Shown here: one piece after another, positions 1 to 10,235 of the stretch
Layout: every line of letters begins with the position of its first letter
Position numbering within the stretch: the first letter of the stretch is position 1
NCBI GenBank assembly: GCA_963702575.1
Contig: CAVPCU010000001.1
Span: 124,001 to 188,000, forward strand
Direction: 5' to 3'
DNA length: 64,000 nt
Source: VRUE01 sp963702575
Lineage (GTDB): Bacteria; Actinomycetota; Thermoleophilia; Solirubrobacterales; 70-9
The notes under the pieces: generated by a model
What the model was told of the DNA's origin: nothing
Seen by the model: the letters and a program-made list of their open reading frames with translations, nothing else
The model's database searches: none
Position numbers and translations under genes: made by a program

Positions 1-1
1 C

Positions 2-271
2 GACAACACCCAGGCGATCGAGTTCGGCCTCGCGCGCACCGCGCGGGTGATCACCGGCGCCGCGGCGATCATGATGGCGGTCTTCGTCGCCTTCGCCGGG
101 GCGCCGATCGCGACCGTCAGCCAGCTCGGCGTCGGCCTCACCGTCGCCGTCCTGCTCGACGCGACCGTCGTCCGGATCGTCCTCCTGCCGGCGCTGATGC
201 TGCTGCTCGGCGATCGGGTCTGGTGGCTGCCTCGCCCGCTTCGCCGGGTGCTGCCGCGACTCAATGTCTGA
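2..271 (+). CDS. MMPL-family transporter, C-terminal end (5' truncated)
   Basis: The open frame enters at the window edge and stops at 269-271. The last ~89 residues contain two strongly hydrophobic helices, with VITGAAAIMMAVFVAFAG followed by the conserved LDATVVRIVLLPALM segment, then WWLPRPLRRVLP. This is the typical end of MMPL/RND-type lipid exporters, where the last helices are followed by a short basic tail. Such exporters move lipids or lipopeptides across the inner membrane using the proton gradient. It lies 128 bp upstream of an MCE cluster on the same strand, which fits a lipid-trafficking neighbourhood. The N-terminus and the periplasmic loops are outside the window, so no substrate can be inferred. 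Confidence 0.8.
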   Translation, partial: DNTQAIEFGLARTARVITGAAAIMMAVFVAFAGAPIATVSQLGVGLTVAVLLDATVVRIVLLPALMLLLGDRVWWLPRPLRRVLPRLNV

Positions 272-399
272 GCCGCGTTCGGCATGTTCGGATTGTCGCG
301 AGCTCAGGCGTGGGGGACGCGTGCCGGGGGACGCCTCGGATACGATTCGTCGGCTTGCTTCCTCCGGTCCGGAGGCGGGGGGGACCGAAGCGACGATCC

Positions 400-1803
400 G
401 TGGCTGCCAAAACGAGAGGCGAGGATAAAAGCCCGGCAAAGGCCCGGGGAATTACCCCCGCCAGAATGGTGGCGGTCGGCGCCCTCGCGATCGTCGTGAT
501 CGGCCTCGCGATCGTCATCCTCGGCGGCGGCGGCGGCCACACCTACAACCTCGTCTTCCAGAACGCCAGCCAGCTGGTGCCCGACAACCAGGTGCTGATC
601 GGCGGCCAGCCGGTCGGCTCGGTCGAAAGCATCACGCTGACCGAAGACAACCTCGCCAAGGTGACGGTCAACGTCGAACAGGAACTGCACCAGGGGACGA
701 CGGCGACGATCCGCGCCACCGGCCTCGCCGGCGTCGCCAACCACTACGTCTCGATCAGCCCCGGCCCGAACAGCAACCCGCCGCTCGCCGACGGGGCGAC
801 GCTGGGGATCGGCTCGACCACCGCGGCCGTCGACCTCGACCAGTTCCTCAACACCTTCCCCAACCCGGTGCGCCGGGCGCTCGGCCAGTTCGTCCGCGGC
901 AGCGCGACGATCTACTCCGGCCGCGGCGAAGACGCCAACCGGGCGTTCAAGTACTTCGGCCCGGCGCTCAACCGCTTCGACGCCGTGCTGCGCGAAGTGA
1001 ACGCCGACCAGAGCCTCTTCACCCGCTTCGTCGTCAGCTCCAGCGAGCTCAGCACCGCCGTCGCCCAGCGCGGCAACCAGCTCTCCAGCGCGATCTCCAA
1101 CGCCAACACCGCGTTCAGCGCGATCGCCAGCCAGAACGCTGCCTTCGACCGCTCGCTGCGCCTGCTGCCGCCGACCTTCCGCCAGGCGAACACGACCTTC
1201 GTCAACCTGCGGGCCGCGCTCGACGATCTCGAACCGCTGGTCGAAACGGCCAAGCCGGCGACCAAGAACCTGGCGCCCTTCCTGGCCGAACTGGGGCCGG
1301 TGCTCTCCAAGGCCGTGCCGGTGTTCAGGAACCTGCGCCTCAGCGTCGCCCGCGAAGGCTTCGCCAACGACGGCGCCGAACTGCTCGCCGCGCTGCCCGC
1401 CGTCCAGCAGCGCTCCTCGCGGGCGTTCCCCCATGCCGAAGCGGCGATCGCCGCCTTCCAGCCGAACCTGAACTTCGCCCGCGCCTACACGCCGGACATC
1501 TTCAACGGCTTCGGCAAGCTCGGCCAGGCCACCGGCTACTACGACGGCAACGGCCACTACGCCCGCGTCCAGCTCAGCAACCTCAACATCTTCAAGTACG
1601 AAGGCGGCGAACTGAAGCCGATCCCGCCGAGCAAGCAGTTCGAAGTCTTCGGCAGCTCGGCCCACGTCAGGAGGCCCTGCCCCGGCGGCGCCACCCAGTC
1701 CGCCCCAGACAAATCCAACCCGTTCACCGAACCGCCGTTCGCCGGCTCGGGCGTCCACTCCACCTCCGAATGCAGCGCGGCCGACGCGCCCCCGGGACCA
1801 TGA
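400..1803 (+). CDS. MCE (MlaD-like) family protein, first of six
   Basis: The protein is ~467 residues from the chosen GTG; an in-frame ATG at 466 is the alternative. A short charged N-terminus precedes one transmembrane helix (about residues 22-45, AVGALAIVVIGLAIVILGG). An MCE/MlaD beta-barrel domain follows (about 50-125, with VLIGGQPVGSVESI), then a long helical region and a Gly/Pro-rich C-terminus. MCE proteins form hexameric rings or tubes that carry lipids between membranes or import sterols and fatty acids with a YrbE permease and an ATPase. The frame is intact. Its stop overlaps the next start as ATGA, so translation is probably coupled. The open frame also runs further upstream from 223, but that part looks non-coding. 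Confidence 0.88.
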   Translation: MAAKTRGEDKSPAKARGITPARMVAVGALAIVVIGLAIVILGGGGGHTYNLVFQNASQLVPDNQVLIGGQPVGSVESITLTEDNLAKVTVNVEQELHQGTTATIRATGLAGVANHYVSISPGPNSNPPLADGATLGIGSTTAAVDLDQFLNTFPNPVRRALGQFVRGSATIYSGRGEDANRAFKYFGPALNRFDAVLREVNADQSLFTRFVVSSSELSTAVAQRGNQLSSAISNANTAFSAIASQNAAFDRSLRLLPPTFRQANTTFVNLRAALDDLEPLVETAKPATKNLAPFLAELGPVLSKAVPVFRNLRLSVAREGFANDGAELLAALPAVQQRSSRAFPHAEAAIAAFQPNLNFARAYTPDIFNGFGKLGQATGYYDGNGHYARVQLSNLNIFKYEGGELKPIPPSKQFEVFGSSAHVRRPCPGGATQSAPDKSNPFTEPPFAGSGVHSTSECSAADAPPGP

Positions 1804-3323
1804 GGAAGCTCCTGACCGCAGCAGGCGTGATCGCGGCGATCGTCGTGGTCGTCGTCCTGCTCGCGGGCGGCGCCAGCGGCAGCAGCGGCTACGTCGTGCG
1901 GGCGATCTTCGACAACGGCTCCTTCATGGTCAAGGGCGAGCTGGTCAGGGTCGCCGGCGCCAACGTCGGCGAAATCGAATCGGTCGCGGTGACGACGCCG
2001 GGCGAGGTCGACAGCTACCAGGGCGGGCACCCGCAGGCGGTCCCCGGCAAAGCGGTGATCGTGATGAAGATCGAAGACCCCGGCTTCCAGGACTTCCGCC
2101 GCGACGCGAGCTGCCTGATCCGCCCGCAGTCGCTGATCGGCGAGAAGTTCGTCGACTGCCGCCCGACCCTGCCCCGCGCCCCCGGCTCCAAGTCGCCGCC
2201 ACCCCTGCGCACGATCCCCGCCGGCCAGCCGGGCGCCGGCCAGCGCCTGCTGCCGCTGGAGAACAACAGCACGAGCGTCGACCCGGACCTGATCAACAAC
2301 ATCCAGCAGCTCCCCTACTCGCAGCGCTTCCGCCTGATCTTCAACGAATTCGGCGCCGCCCTCGCCGGCCGCGGCGAAGACCTCGAGCAGATCGTCAAGC
2401 GGGCCAACCCGGTGCTGCGAGACACCGACCGCCTCTTCGCCATCCTCGCCGCGCAGCGCGACCAGCTCGCCCAGCTCGCCTCCGACTCCGAGCAGATCCT
2501 GGGCCCGCTGGCGCGCGAGCGCAGCCACGTCGCCGGCTTCTTCGACAACGCCGGCGCGACGGCCCAGGCGAGCGCCGAACGGGGGGCGGCGCTGGAAGCC
2601 TCGCTGCGCAAGTTCCCCACCTTCCTGCGCGAGCTGCGGGGGACGATGCACAGCCTGCAGGGCTTCTCCGACGCCGCCACGCCGGTCTTCGCCGACCTCG
2701 GCCGCGCGGCGCCCTCGCTGACCAGCGCGACCCGGGCGCTGACGCCCTTCTCCGCCGCCTCGACCGTCTCGCTCAAGTCGCTCGGCGCGGCCGGCGAAAC
2801 CGCCGGGCCGAAGCTCGCCGCCGCCGACCCGGTCGTGCTCGAGCTGCGCGAACTGGGGCGCTCCGGCGCAACGCCGCAGAGCGAACTGGCGGGATTCCTC
2901 ACCAGCACGCAGAAGACCGGCGGCTTCAACGGCCTCGTCGACCTGATCTACAACAGCGTCGCCACCAACAACGAATTCGATCAGTACGGCCACTTCGGCC
3001 GCACGCTGGCGGCGCTGACCAACTGCATCGACTACGTCACGGCGGCGACCAGCGGCTGCTCGGCCAACTTCAACGGCCCCTTCGCCCGCGGCGCCGCCTC
3101 CGCCTCGAGCGCGATCGAGCTCTACCGCCAGATGCAGGAATCCCTCGGCGCCGAAAACGGCGGCACCTCCCCCGGCGCGACGGCGGCCCAGACGCCGCAG
3201 CCGCAGAGCCGGCCCGCGCCCGCGCCGCACTCGCCGAGCCTGGGCGAAGGCCGGCGGCTCGGCGCCAAGGCGCAGCCCTCGGCGCCGCAGCGTGCCCTCC
3301 TCGACTACCTCCTGGGGCCATGA
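1800..3323 (+). CDS. MCE family protein, second of six
   Basis: The protein is ~507 residues, starting at the ATG in the ATGA overlap with the preceding gene. The N-terminal signal anchor (about 5-24, AAGVIAAIVVVVVLLAGG) is followed by an MCE domain (about 30-110, with VRVAGANVGEIESV). A coiled helical section then leads to a Gln/Pro/Ala-rich tail. The frame is uninterrupted. The acidic and aromatic motif NEFDQYGHFGRTLAAL near the C-terminus recurs in actinobacterial Mce proteins in my recollection of the family. In a hexameric Mce shuttle each subunit is encoded by its own gene, so this is likely one of six different subunits. Confidence 0.87.
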   Translation: MRKLLTAAGVIAAIVVVVVLLAGGASGSSGYVVRAIFDNGSFMVKGELVRVAGANVGEIESVAVTTPGEVDSYQGGHPQAVPGKAVIVMKIEDPGFQDFRRDASCLIRPQSLIGEKFVDCRPTLPRAPGSKSPPPLRTIPAGQPGAGQRLLPLENNSTSVDPDLINNIQQLPYSQRFRLIFNEFGAALAGRGEDLEQIVKRANPVLRDTDRLFAILAAQRDQLAQLASDSEQILGPLARERSHVAGFFDNAGATAQASAERGAALEASLRKFPTFLRELRGTMHSLQGFSDAATPVFADLGRAAPSLTSATRALTPFSAASTVSLKSLGAAGETAGPKLAAADPVVLELRELGRSGATPQSELAGFLTSTQKTGGFNGLVDLIYNSVATNNEFDQYGHFGRTLAALTNCIDYVTAATSGCSANFNGPFARGAASASSAIELYRQMQESLGAENGGTSPGATAAQTPQPQSRPAPAPHSPSLGEGRRLGAKAQPSAPQRALLDYLLGP

Positions 3324-4729
3324 GGAACCGCGGCGGCATACAGGGGGGCGGCGAGCAGCCCGGCGATCGTCGGGGCGGTCACCGTGCTGGTCGTGATCGT
3401 CGCCGTCTTCCTCGCCTACAACGCCAACAACGGCCTGCCCTTCGTCGCCACCTACGACCTCAACGCGCTGGTGCCCAACGCCGACGCGCTGGTCAAAGGC
3501 AACGAGGTCCGGATCGGCGGCTCGCGGATCGGCGTGGTCAGCTCGGTCAAGCCGGTGCAGATCGGCAACGGCGGCGTCGCCGCCGAACTCGACCTCCACC
3601 TCGACAAGAGCGCCGAAAAGATCCCCGTCGACTCGACGATCATCATCCGGCCTAAATCGCCCCTCGGCCTCAAGTACCTGCAGATCATCCCCGGCAACTC
3701 CTCGCGGGGCCTTGCCGCGGGCGAAACGATCCCGCTCTCGGCGGCGCGCCCCGAACCGGTCGACATCGACCAGTTCTTCGACATGTTCGACGAAAGGACG
3801 CGCGAGGCGATCAAACGCAACCAGGCCGGGTTCGGCAACGCCTTCGGCGGTCGCGGGCCGCAGCTCAACGCCGCCTTCGGCTCGATCCGCCAGGCGCTCG
3901 AACACGGCCAGCCGGTGCTGCGCAACCTCGTCTCACCGAGCACCGGGTTCGGCGAATTCTGGCGGGCGCTGGAGGAACTCTCGGCGACGGTGGCGCCGGT
4001 GGCCGAGACGCAGGCGAGCATGTTCGTCGCCCTCGACCGCACCTTCGCCGCCTTCGCCCGGGTCTCGCGCCCGTTCATCCAGGAAACGATCTCCAAGGGC
4101 CCGCCGACGCTGGATGCGGTCAACGCCGACCTGCCGGCGCTGCGGCCGTTCCTCGACGATTCCGCGCGTTTCTTCACCGCCTTCAAGCCCGGGGCGAAGG
4201 CGCTGGCCGAAACCTCGCCGACGATCGACGCGGCCCTGCGCGCCGGCATCCCGGCGCTCAACCGCTCACCTGCCCTCTACGCCCAGCTCACCCCGACCGC
4301 GGAAGCGCTGCTCGACTTCCAGTCGGCGCCCGGCGTCTCCAGCGGGCTCGGGCTGCTGACCGACACCAACGAACTGCTCGCCCCGGCGCTGCCGAGTGAT
4401 CGCTCCCGCGCAGACCACCTGCAACTACCTCAGCCTCACCTTCAAGAACCTCGCCGACGCCTTCAGCGAAACCAACGGCAGCGCCAACTGGCTGAGCGCG
4501 ATCGTCTTCGAGCCGCCGGACGGGCCCAACGCCGAGGGCGCGCCCGCCTCGGCGCCGGCCAACGGGCCCGAAGTCCGCAACCACCTGCACTTCAACCCCT
4601 ACCCGCGCACCGGCCAGGGCGGCGTCTGCGAAGCGGGCAACGAGCGCTACGTCCCTGGCCAGACCGTGATCGGCCACGTCGCCCAGGCACTGGGGCACCA
4701 AGACGACGGCAACGAAGAAGAAGGGATGA
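3320..4729 (+). CDS. MCE family protein, third of six (frameshifted)
   Basis: The start ATG overlaps the previous stop (ATGA). The frame breaks within 30 bp at a run of six G (3343-3348); with five G it continues into a normal signal anchor (VTVLVVIVAVFLAYNANNG) and the MCE domain (VRIGGSRIGVVSSV). A second shift lies near 4390, after which CNYLSLTFKNLADAFSE continues the protein. A third, just before 4726, is implied because the current frame runs straight into the next gene, whereas a +1 frame ends in a basic TKKKG tail at the TGA of a further ATGA. All three are best read as sequence errors. Role as for its neighbours: one subunit of a lipid-transfer complex. Confidence 0.75.
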
Positions 4730-6233
4730 GCCGCCTGCCCGAGCGAGACACCCGGGCGGGAGCCACCAACCGGCGCTTCAAGTGGCGGCCGAGCAACGCC
4801 GCGATCGCGGTGATCTTCATCCTCGTCTTCACGGTCGGGCCCTACCTGGCCTTCACCGGCCACGTCCCGTTCACCGGCTACGGCTACACCCTGAAGGCGA
4901 CCTTCGCCAACGGCGCCAACATCTCGACCAACTCGCCGGTGCGGATCGCCGGGGTCGAAGTCGGCAAAGTGATCGAAGTCGGCCGCGACGGCAACGACAC
5001 CGACGTCACCTTTACCGTCGAAGGCAACGGGCGGCCGATCCACGACGACGCCTACGCCGAGATCCGGCCACGGATCTTCCTCGAGGGCAACTTCTTCGTC
5101 GAACTCGACCCGGGCAGCCCCAGCGCGCCGGAGATGGACAGCGGCGCGACGATCCCGGTCAGCCGCACCTCGATCGGCGTCCAGCTCGACGAAATCCTCA
5201 CCGCCCTGCAGTCGCCCGTGCGCGCCGACCTCAGCCGCGTGCTGGAGAGCCTCGGCGAAGCGCTGACCCACGAACCGACCCCGGCCGAAGACGCCACCCA
5301 GCTTCCCGAAGTGAAAGGCAAGACCGGCGCCGAAGGCCTCAACGGCGCCTTCAAGTACGGCGGCGACGCTGGCCGCTACAGCGCCCAGGTGACCAACGCC
5401 CTGCTCGGCACCAGCCCCGGCGACCTCTCGCGCGTGATCGCCGGCGCGGGGCGGACCTTCGGCGCCCTCGCCCGCCACGAGCAGGACCTGCAGGGCCTGA
5501 TCGTCAACTTCGACACCTTCACCGGCGCCCTCGCCGCCCAGTCGACCAACCTGGCGACGACCGTCCACCGCCTGGCGCCGGCGCTGGCGACGACGCGCAC
5601 GCTCGCTGGTCAGCCTCGACCGCACGCTGCCGCCGCTGCGCGCCTACGCGATCGAGCTGCGACCGGCCGTCGCCGAGCTGCCCGGCGTGATCGCCGCCGG
5701 CAAACCCTGGCTGGCCCAGGCGCGCCCGCTGCTCTCCGGCCGCGAGGCGGGCGGCACCGCGAAGCTGCTGGCCGAAGCGACGCCGGGCCTGGCCGGCGCC
5801 GCCCAGGCGGGCAAGGCGAGCACGATCCCGCAGATCAACCGGCTCAGCCTCTGCACGAGCAAGGTGATCGTGCCGACCGGCAACCAGACGATCGAAGACC
5901 GCTTCAGCACCGGCGGCCCGAACTACCGCGAGTTCCTCTACGCGCTGGCCGACTTCGCCGGCGCTGCGCCAGAACTTCGACGGCAACGGCAACTACCTTC
6001 ACGTCCAGCCGGGCGGCGGCGACAAGCTGGTCAAGATCGAAAACCCCAAGGGCCAGTTCAGCGTCGACAAACAGGACTGGGGCTACGCGGCGAACCTGCC
6101 GCTCGGGGTGCAGCCGCAGCTCGGCGGCCGCCCGCCGAAGAAGCCCGAAGTCCGCTGCTCGACCAATCCCGCCCCCGACGTCAACGGCCCCCTCGGCCAG
6201 GTCGGCCCACCCGCGATCACGGCGGGACCATGA
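4726..6233 (+). CDS. MCE family protein, fourth of six (frameshifted)
   Basis: The start is the ATG at 4726 (MSRLPERDTRAG). A cytoplasmic basic stretch and one transmembrane helix (AAIAVIFILVFTVGPYLAF) are followed by the MCE domain (VRIAGVEVGKVIEV). The frame shifts near 5605 and again near 5965; the three pieces align as one MCE protein. It ends with the Cys-containing VRCSTNPAPDVNGP segment and a TGA overlapping the next ATG. At 5605 the sequence reads as CAC-G-CTCGC where CACCTCGC restores the frame, the same CC-to-CGC pattern as in dnaB below. Confidence 0.75.
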
Positions 6234-7653
6234 GCGAGCAGACGCCGAAGACCAGCCGCTGGCGCCACTTCCGCGCCTCGCTCGCGCGCCAGTCGCGCGG
6301 CCGCGGCAAAGACACGATCGCGATCGCCGTCCTCACCCTCGCGGCGATCGTGATGACGCTCTGGATCTTCACCCAGCAGAAAGCCTCGCTGCCGTCCTGG
6401 GCGCCGTTCGTCGGCGAAGACTTCGTCCACCTCACGGCCGACTTCAGCAACGCCCAGGCGGTGACGCCGGGGCAGGGGCAGGCGGTGGTGATCGCCGGCA
6501 TCCAGGTCGGCAAGATCTCCTCGGTCGACCTCGAAGACGGCCACGCCGTGATCGGCATGGACATCGAACCGAAGTACCTGAACCTGATCCACCCCGACGC
6601 GACCCTGCTGCTGCGGCCGAAAACCAACCTCAACGACATGACGGTCGAGATCGACCCCGGCAACGCCGGCAAGCCGGTCGAAGCGGGGCACGTCTTCCCG
6701 CTCTCCCAGACCGAACCGAGCATCCCCTTCGAAGCCTTCCTCTCGACCCTCGACGCCGACACCCGCCAGTACGTCCAGCTCCTGCTCGCCGGCGGCGCCC
6801 AGGGGATCGGCGGCCGGGGCCGGCAGCTCTCCGGCGCCTTCCGCCGCTTCCAGCCCTTCGCCCACTCGATCGCCAAGCTCAACCGCGCCGTCGCCGAGCG
6901 CCGCGTCGCGCTCGCCCGCGTGATCCACGACTTCAGCCTGCTGACGACCGAACTCGGCCGCCACGATCGCGAGATCGAACGCTTCGTCACCGCCTCGAAG
7001 GACGCGCTCGGCAACTTCGCCAACCAGCAGCAGGCGATCCAGGAATCGCTGGTCGAGTTCCCGGCGACGCTGAGCGCGCTGCGCGCCGCGCAGCGCCAGC
7101 TCGAACCGCTTCTCCACCGTGGCGCGCCCGGCGCTGCTCGGCCTGATCCCGCAGGCGCAGGCGCTTGGCGCCGGCGCTGCGCGCCAACGAACGGCTGTTC
7201 AAGCAGACGACGGCGCCGATCCGCGACCAGATCCGGCCCTTCACGCGCGAAATCCGGCCGGTGCTGACCCACACCGCGCAGGGCTCGCGCTGACTTCAAG
7301 ACCAGCGTCACCGCCTTCGGCGAATCGCTCGGCGCCTTCAACAGCTTCCTCAACGAGCTCGCCTACAAGCCGAAGGGCTCGCGCCAGAGCTTCCTCTTCT
7401 ACGTGCCCTGGCTGAACCACGACCTCAACGCCAGCTTCAACCTCCCCAACACCGGCGGCCCGATCTCCCGCAGCCAGGCGCTGCTCTCCTGCAACGGCTC
7501 CTTCCTCGCCTACAACGTGACCGCCGGCAGCCCGTCGCTGAAGCCCTACCTGCGGACCCTCCTGCAGAGCATCCCGATCCCCGCGCCGACCGAACTCCCG
7601 CCGATCCCCGAAGACCCGAAGAACCCCGGCACTCGGCTGCGGGCCGAAAATGA
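6230..7653 (+). CDS. MCE family protein, fifth of six (frameshifted)
   Basis: The start ATG overlaps the preceding stop. A cytoplasmic segment rich in Arg and Ser precedes the helix DTIAIAVLTLAAIVMTLWIF. The MCE domain follows (VVIAGIQVGKISSV), then a long alpha-helical needle-like region (RQYVQLLLAGGAQ onward). Frame changes occur near 7105, 7165 and 7288 and close to the end (about 7632). At 7165 GCGCTTGGCG restores to GCGCTGGCG, and at 7288 CGCTGAC restores to CGCGAC, which would also remove an artificial stop. Restored, the protein ends at the TGA of the ATGA shared with the sixth gene. The helical region is the part that builds the central channel in characterised Mce complexes. Confidence 0.72.
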
Positions 7654-9199
7654 GCAAGCGAGCCCCCAGCACCGCCCAGCTCCTCGTCATCGTCGGCTTC
7701 GCGCTGTCGTGCTTCGGCATCCTGCTCTTCCTCTGGATCACCTTCGGCGGCCCGACGCCGTTCAAGGCGAAGCCGTACGAGATCAAGATCCCCTTCAACG
7801 AGGCGACCCAGCTCGCCGAACAGTCCGACGTGCGGATCTCCGGCGTCTCGGTCGGCAAAGTGCAGAAGATCGAAGGTCGCCCGAACGGCCAGCAGGCGCT
7901 GGCGACGGTCGACATCGAAGACCAGTACGCGCCGATCCCGAAGGGGACGCGGGCGATCCTGCGGACCAAGACGCTGCTCGGCGAGACCTACGTCGAACTG
8001 ACCCCGGGGCACGCCGAAGGGCCCGCAGCTCGCACGACGGCGAAACCCTGCCGCTCGCCAACGTCGCCGAATCGGTCCAGCTCGACGAGATCTTCCGCAC
8101 CTTCGACGCCCGCACCCGCTCGGCCTTCCAGGAATGGATGCAGCAGGCGGCGGTGGCGATCGAGGGCCAGGGCGCAGGCCTCTCCAACGCCTTCGCCGAG
8201 CTCGACCCGACCTTCACCGAATTCGACCGCCTCTTCCGCGTGCTCGACACGCAGCGCGCTCGCGGTCAGGCAGCTGTTCAGCAACGGCGCCGTCACCTTC
8301 CGCGCCCTGCGCGGGCGCGAAGGCCAGCTCGCCGACCTGATCCGCAGCTCCAACGCGGTCTTCCAGACGACCGCCGCGCGCGACCGCGACATCGAAGCGC
8401 TGTTCCGCGCCTTCCCGACCTTCGAGGACGAGTCGCGGCTGACCTTCGACCGGCTGCGCGGGTTCGCGCGTCAACGCCGACCCGCTGATGCGCCAGCTCG
8501 TGCCGGCCGCCGAACAGCTCTCGCCGACCCTGATCGCCTTCTCCCGCCTCGCGCCGCAGACGAAGGGCTTCTTCGAAGGGCTGGAACCGGTGATCGACCG
8601 CTCCTCGACCGGCTTCCCGGCGCCGCGCAAGTTCTTCCGCGACGAGTTCCCCGTCCTGCTGCGCGCGCTCGACCCGTTCCTGCGCAACCTCAACCCGATC
8701 CTCACCGGCCTCGGCCTCTACAAGCACGAGATCGCCGCGGTGACTCGGCAACGTCGCGGCGGCGACCAACGCGGTGCACCTCAGCCCCGCCGGCAAGCAG
8801 ATCCACTTCCTGCGGGCCTTGGGGCCGTTCGGGCCGGAATCGCTGGCGACCTATCCGCAGCGGCTGACCACCAACCGCAACAGCGCCTACAGCCAGCCCG
8901 GCTCCGCCAAGCAGCTCGCCCAGGGGCTGCTCAGCTTCGGCACCCGCCAGTGCACCTCCGGCATCACCGCGACGCTCGACGCCAACACGCCGAACGAATC
9001 GGCCTTCAACCAGCGCACCGAAGGCGACGTCAAAAAAGCGACCGAATTCTTCGAACGGCTGAAGCACTACGCCTTCGGCGGCCAGACCAGCTCGGCCACG
9101 ATCCCGGCCCCCGGCTGCAGCCCCCAGGCCCCGTTCGAACCGATCTACGGCAGCGGCCCGGCGACGATCTACCAGCACACCTTCGAACAGGGCGAATAG
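7650..9199 (+). CDS. MCE family protein, sixth of six (frameshifted)
   Basis: The start ATG overlaps the previous stop (ATGA). The N-terminal helix (LLVIVGFALSCFGILLFLWI) is followed by the MCE domain (VRISGVSVGKVQKI) and a LDEIFRTFDARTR motif shared with the other paralogues. Helical and Cys-containing C-terminal segments follow (TRQCTSGITATLD, PAPGCSP). The frame changes near 8030, 8257, 8468 and 8750. Each site restores with a one- or two-base change (for example GACTCGG to GACCGG at 8750). It is the last gene of the cluster, ending 32 bp before a strong hairpin. Like the other five it should be a membrane-anchored periplasmic lipid-carrier subunit. Confidence 0.73.
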
Positions 9200-9231
9200 C
9201 CGGGCGCCCGGCTGTCGACGTCGAGCAGCAG

Positions 9232-9263
9232 GAGAAAGGGCGGCCCGGAGGCCGCCCTTTCTC
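9232..9263. terminator. Terminator hairpin closing the MCE cluster
   Basis: A perfect 13-bp stem (9232-9244 with 9251-9263) encloses a six-base loop. The stem begins with GAGAAA and ends with TTTCTC, so both strands carry a short A/T-rich flank. It sits between the convergent MCE cluster and the secreted-protein gene at 9304, so it can serve both directions. Confidence 0.85.
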
Positions 9264-9303
9264 TGTCGCTCGCCTAGAGACGAAGGTCACTTCGTCCGGA
9301 GCG

Positions 9304-10096
9304 CTAGCCCTTCGGCGTGCAGGGCACGGAGAGTTTGCCTTCGCAAGCGTCGTGGTCGGCGCCACGCCGGGATGTGCGCTTCGTTTTTGAACAGCGCTTT
9401 GGTCGAGGTGTTGAAGGCGCCGGTCGGGCAGTTGGCTTCGAAGTAGCCGACCTTCTTGCCCTTGTAGCTGTAGGTCTTCCCCAGCTTGAAGCTGAAGTCG
9501 AGCGCCGAGCCGCTGCCGCCGACGGCGACCGGGATTTTGGCGATCGAGTGGATCCCGGTGCCCTTCTTCTGGATCGTCACCGTGGTGACGATCGCCGCCG
9601 GCACCGGCACGGTGATGAAGATGTGGAAGTAGAGCGTGATCTTGCCGCCTTTTTCGCCGCCGTTGAAGATCGTCAGCGGGCTGGTGACGACGATCGGTTT
9701 CTGTTCGGGGAAGGCGATCTCGACGTGGGCGATGCCGTTGCCGAGCACCGTGCTGCCGCAGACTTTCATCGCCGCGTTGGTGTCGCGCGCCTCGAGCTGG
9801 CCGCCTTTGCAGACCGGGAAGCCCTTGACGTTGACTTTGACGTTCTTGTCGATGTCGACTTCCGCTTCCCTGAACGCCGAGGGATGCGTGCCGTCGGTGG
9901 TCGCGATCTTGCCGAAGATCGTCGAGGTGACCGGCGTGTAGGTGCTCTTCGGCAGAGCCTTTGGTGAGACCGTGCCGCCGAAGGTGAGTATCAGGTTGCC
10001 GGCGAGGATCGTCGTCTGGGTCGCGCTGGCGACCGCCGCGACGCTCACGGCCAGCACCGCGCTCAGGGCGAGTGCCGATATCAGCTTTCTACGCAT
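9304..10096 (-). CDS. Secreted protein of unknown function (one frameshift near C-terminus)
   Basis: The start is the ATG at 10096, preceded by AAGGAGAG at good spacing. A signal peptide (MRRKLISALALSAVLAVSVAAVASA) is followed by ~240 residues of beta-rich sequence with Gly and Thr repeats. Cysteines include VCKGGQ, VCGSTVLG, ANCPTGAF and, after a one-base correction near 9370, DACEGKL and PCTPKG before a TAG at 9304. Even numbers of cysteines in an exported protein suggest disulfides. I do not recognise a named domain; similar secreted beta-rich proteins seem common in Solirubrobacterales. The uncorrected frame runs on to 9287 with a basic, unlikely tail. Confidence 0.65.
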
Positions 10097-10235
10097 GTCT
10101 CGTCTCTCTCCTTTTCGGCCTGCCCGTCCGAGCCCCGGCCATTGCAAAGCTTGTTTCCCGGCGGGACGCTACCAGCCCCGGCCTTCTCGTAACCCCTCTA
10201 TTCCCGCAAAGGAGCGGCTTAACCCAGGCTTCGCT

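Noticed and set aside
1557..3905. A 782-residue minus-strand open frame opposite the MCE genes.
   Set aside because: It is the mirror of coding sequence in very GC-rich DNA, is dominated by Arg, Gly, Asp and Val, and overlaps clear MCE domains. Similar long antisense frames opposite 4288-5625, 38939-42202, 51004-56097 and 57030-58964 were rejected for the same reason.
3320..9199. The broken MCE genes as pseudogenes.
   Set aside because: The protein sequence is well conserved on both sides of every shift, and the same indel pattern hits essential ribosomal and replication genes.
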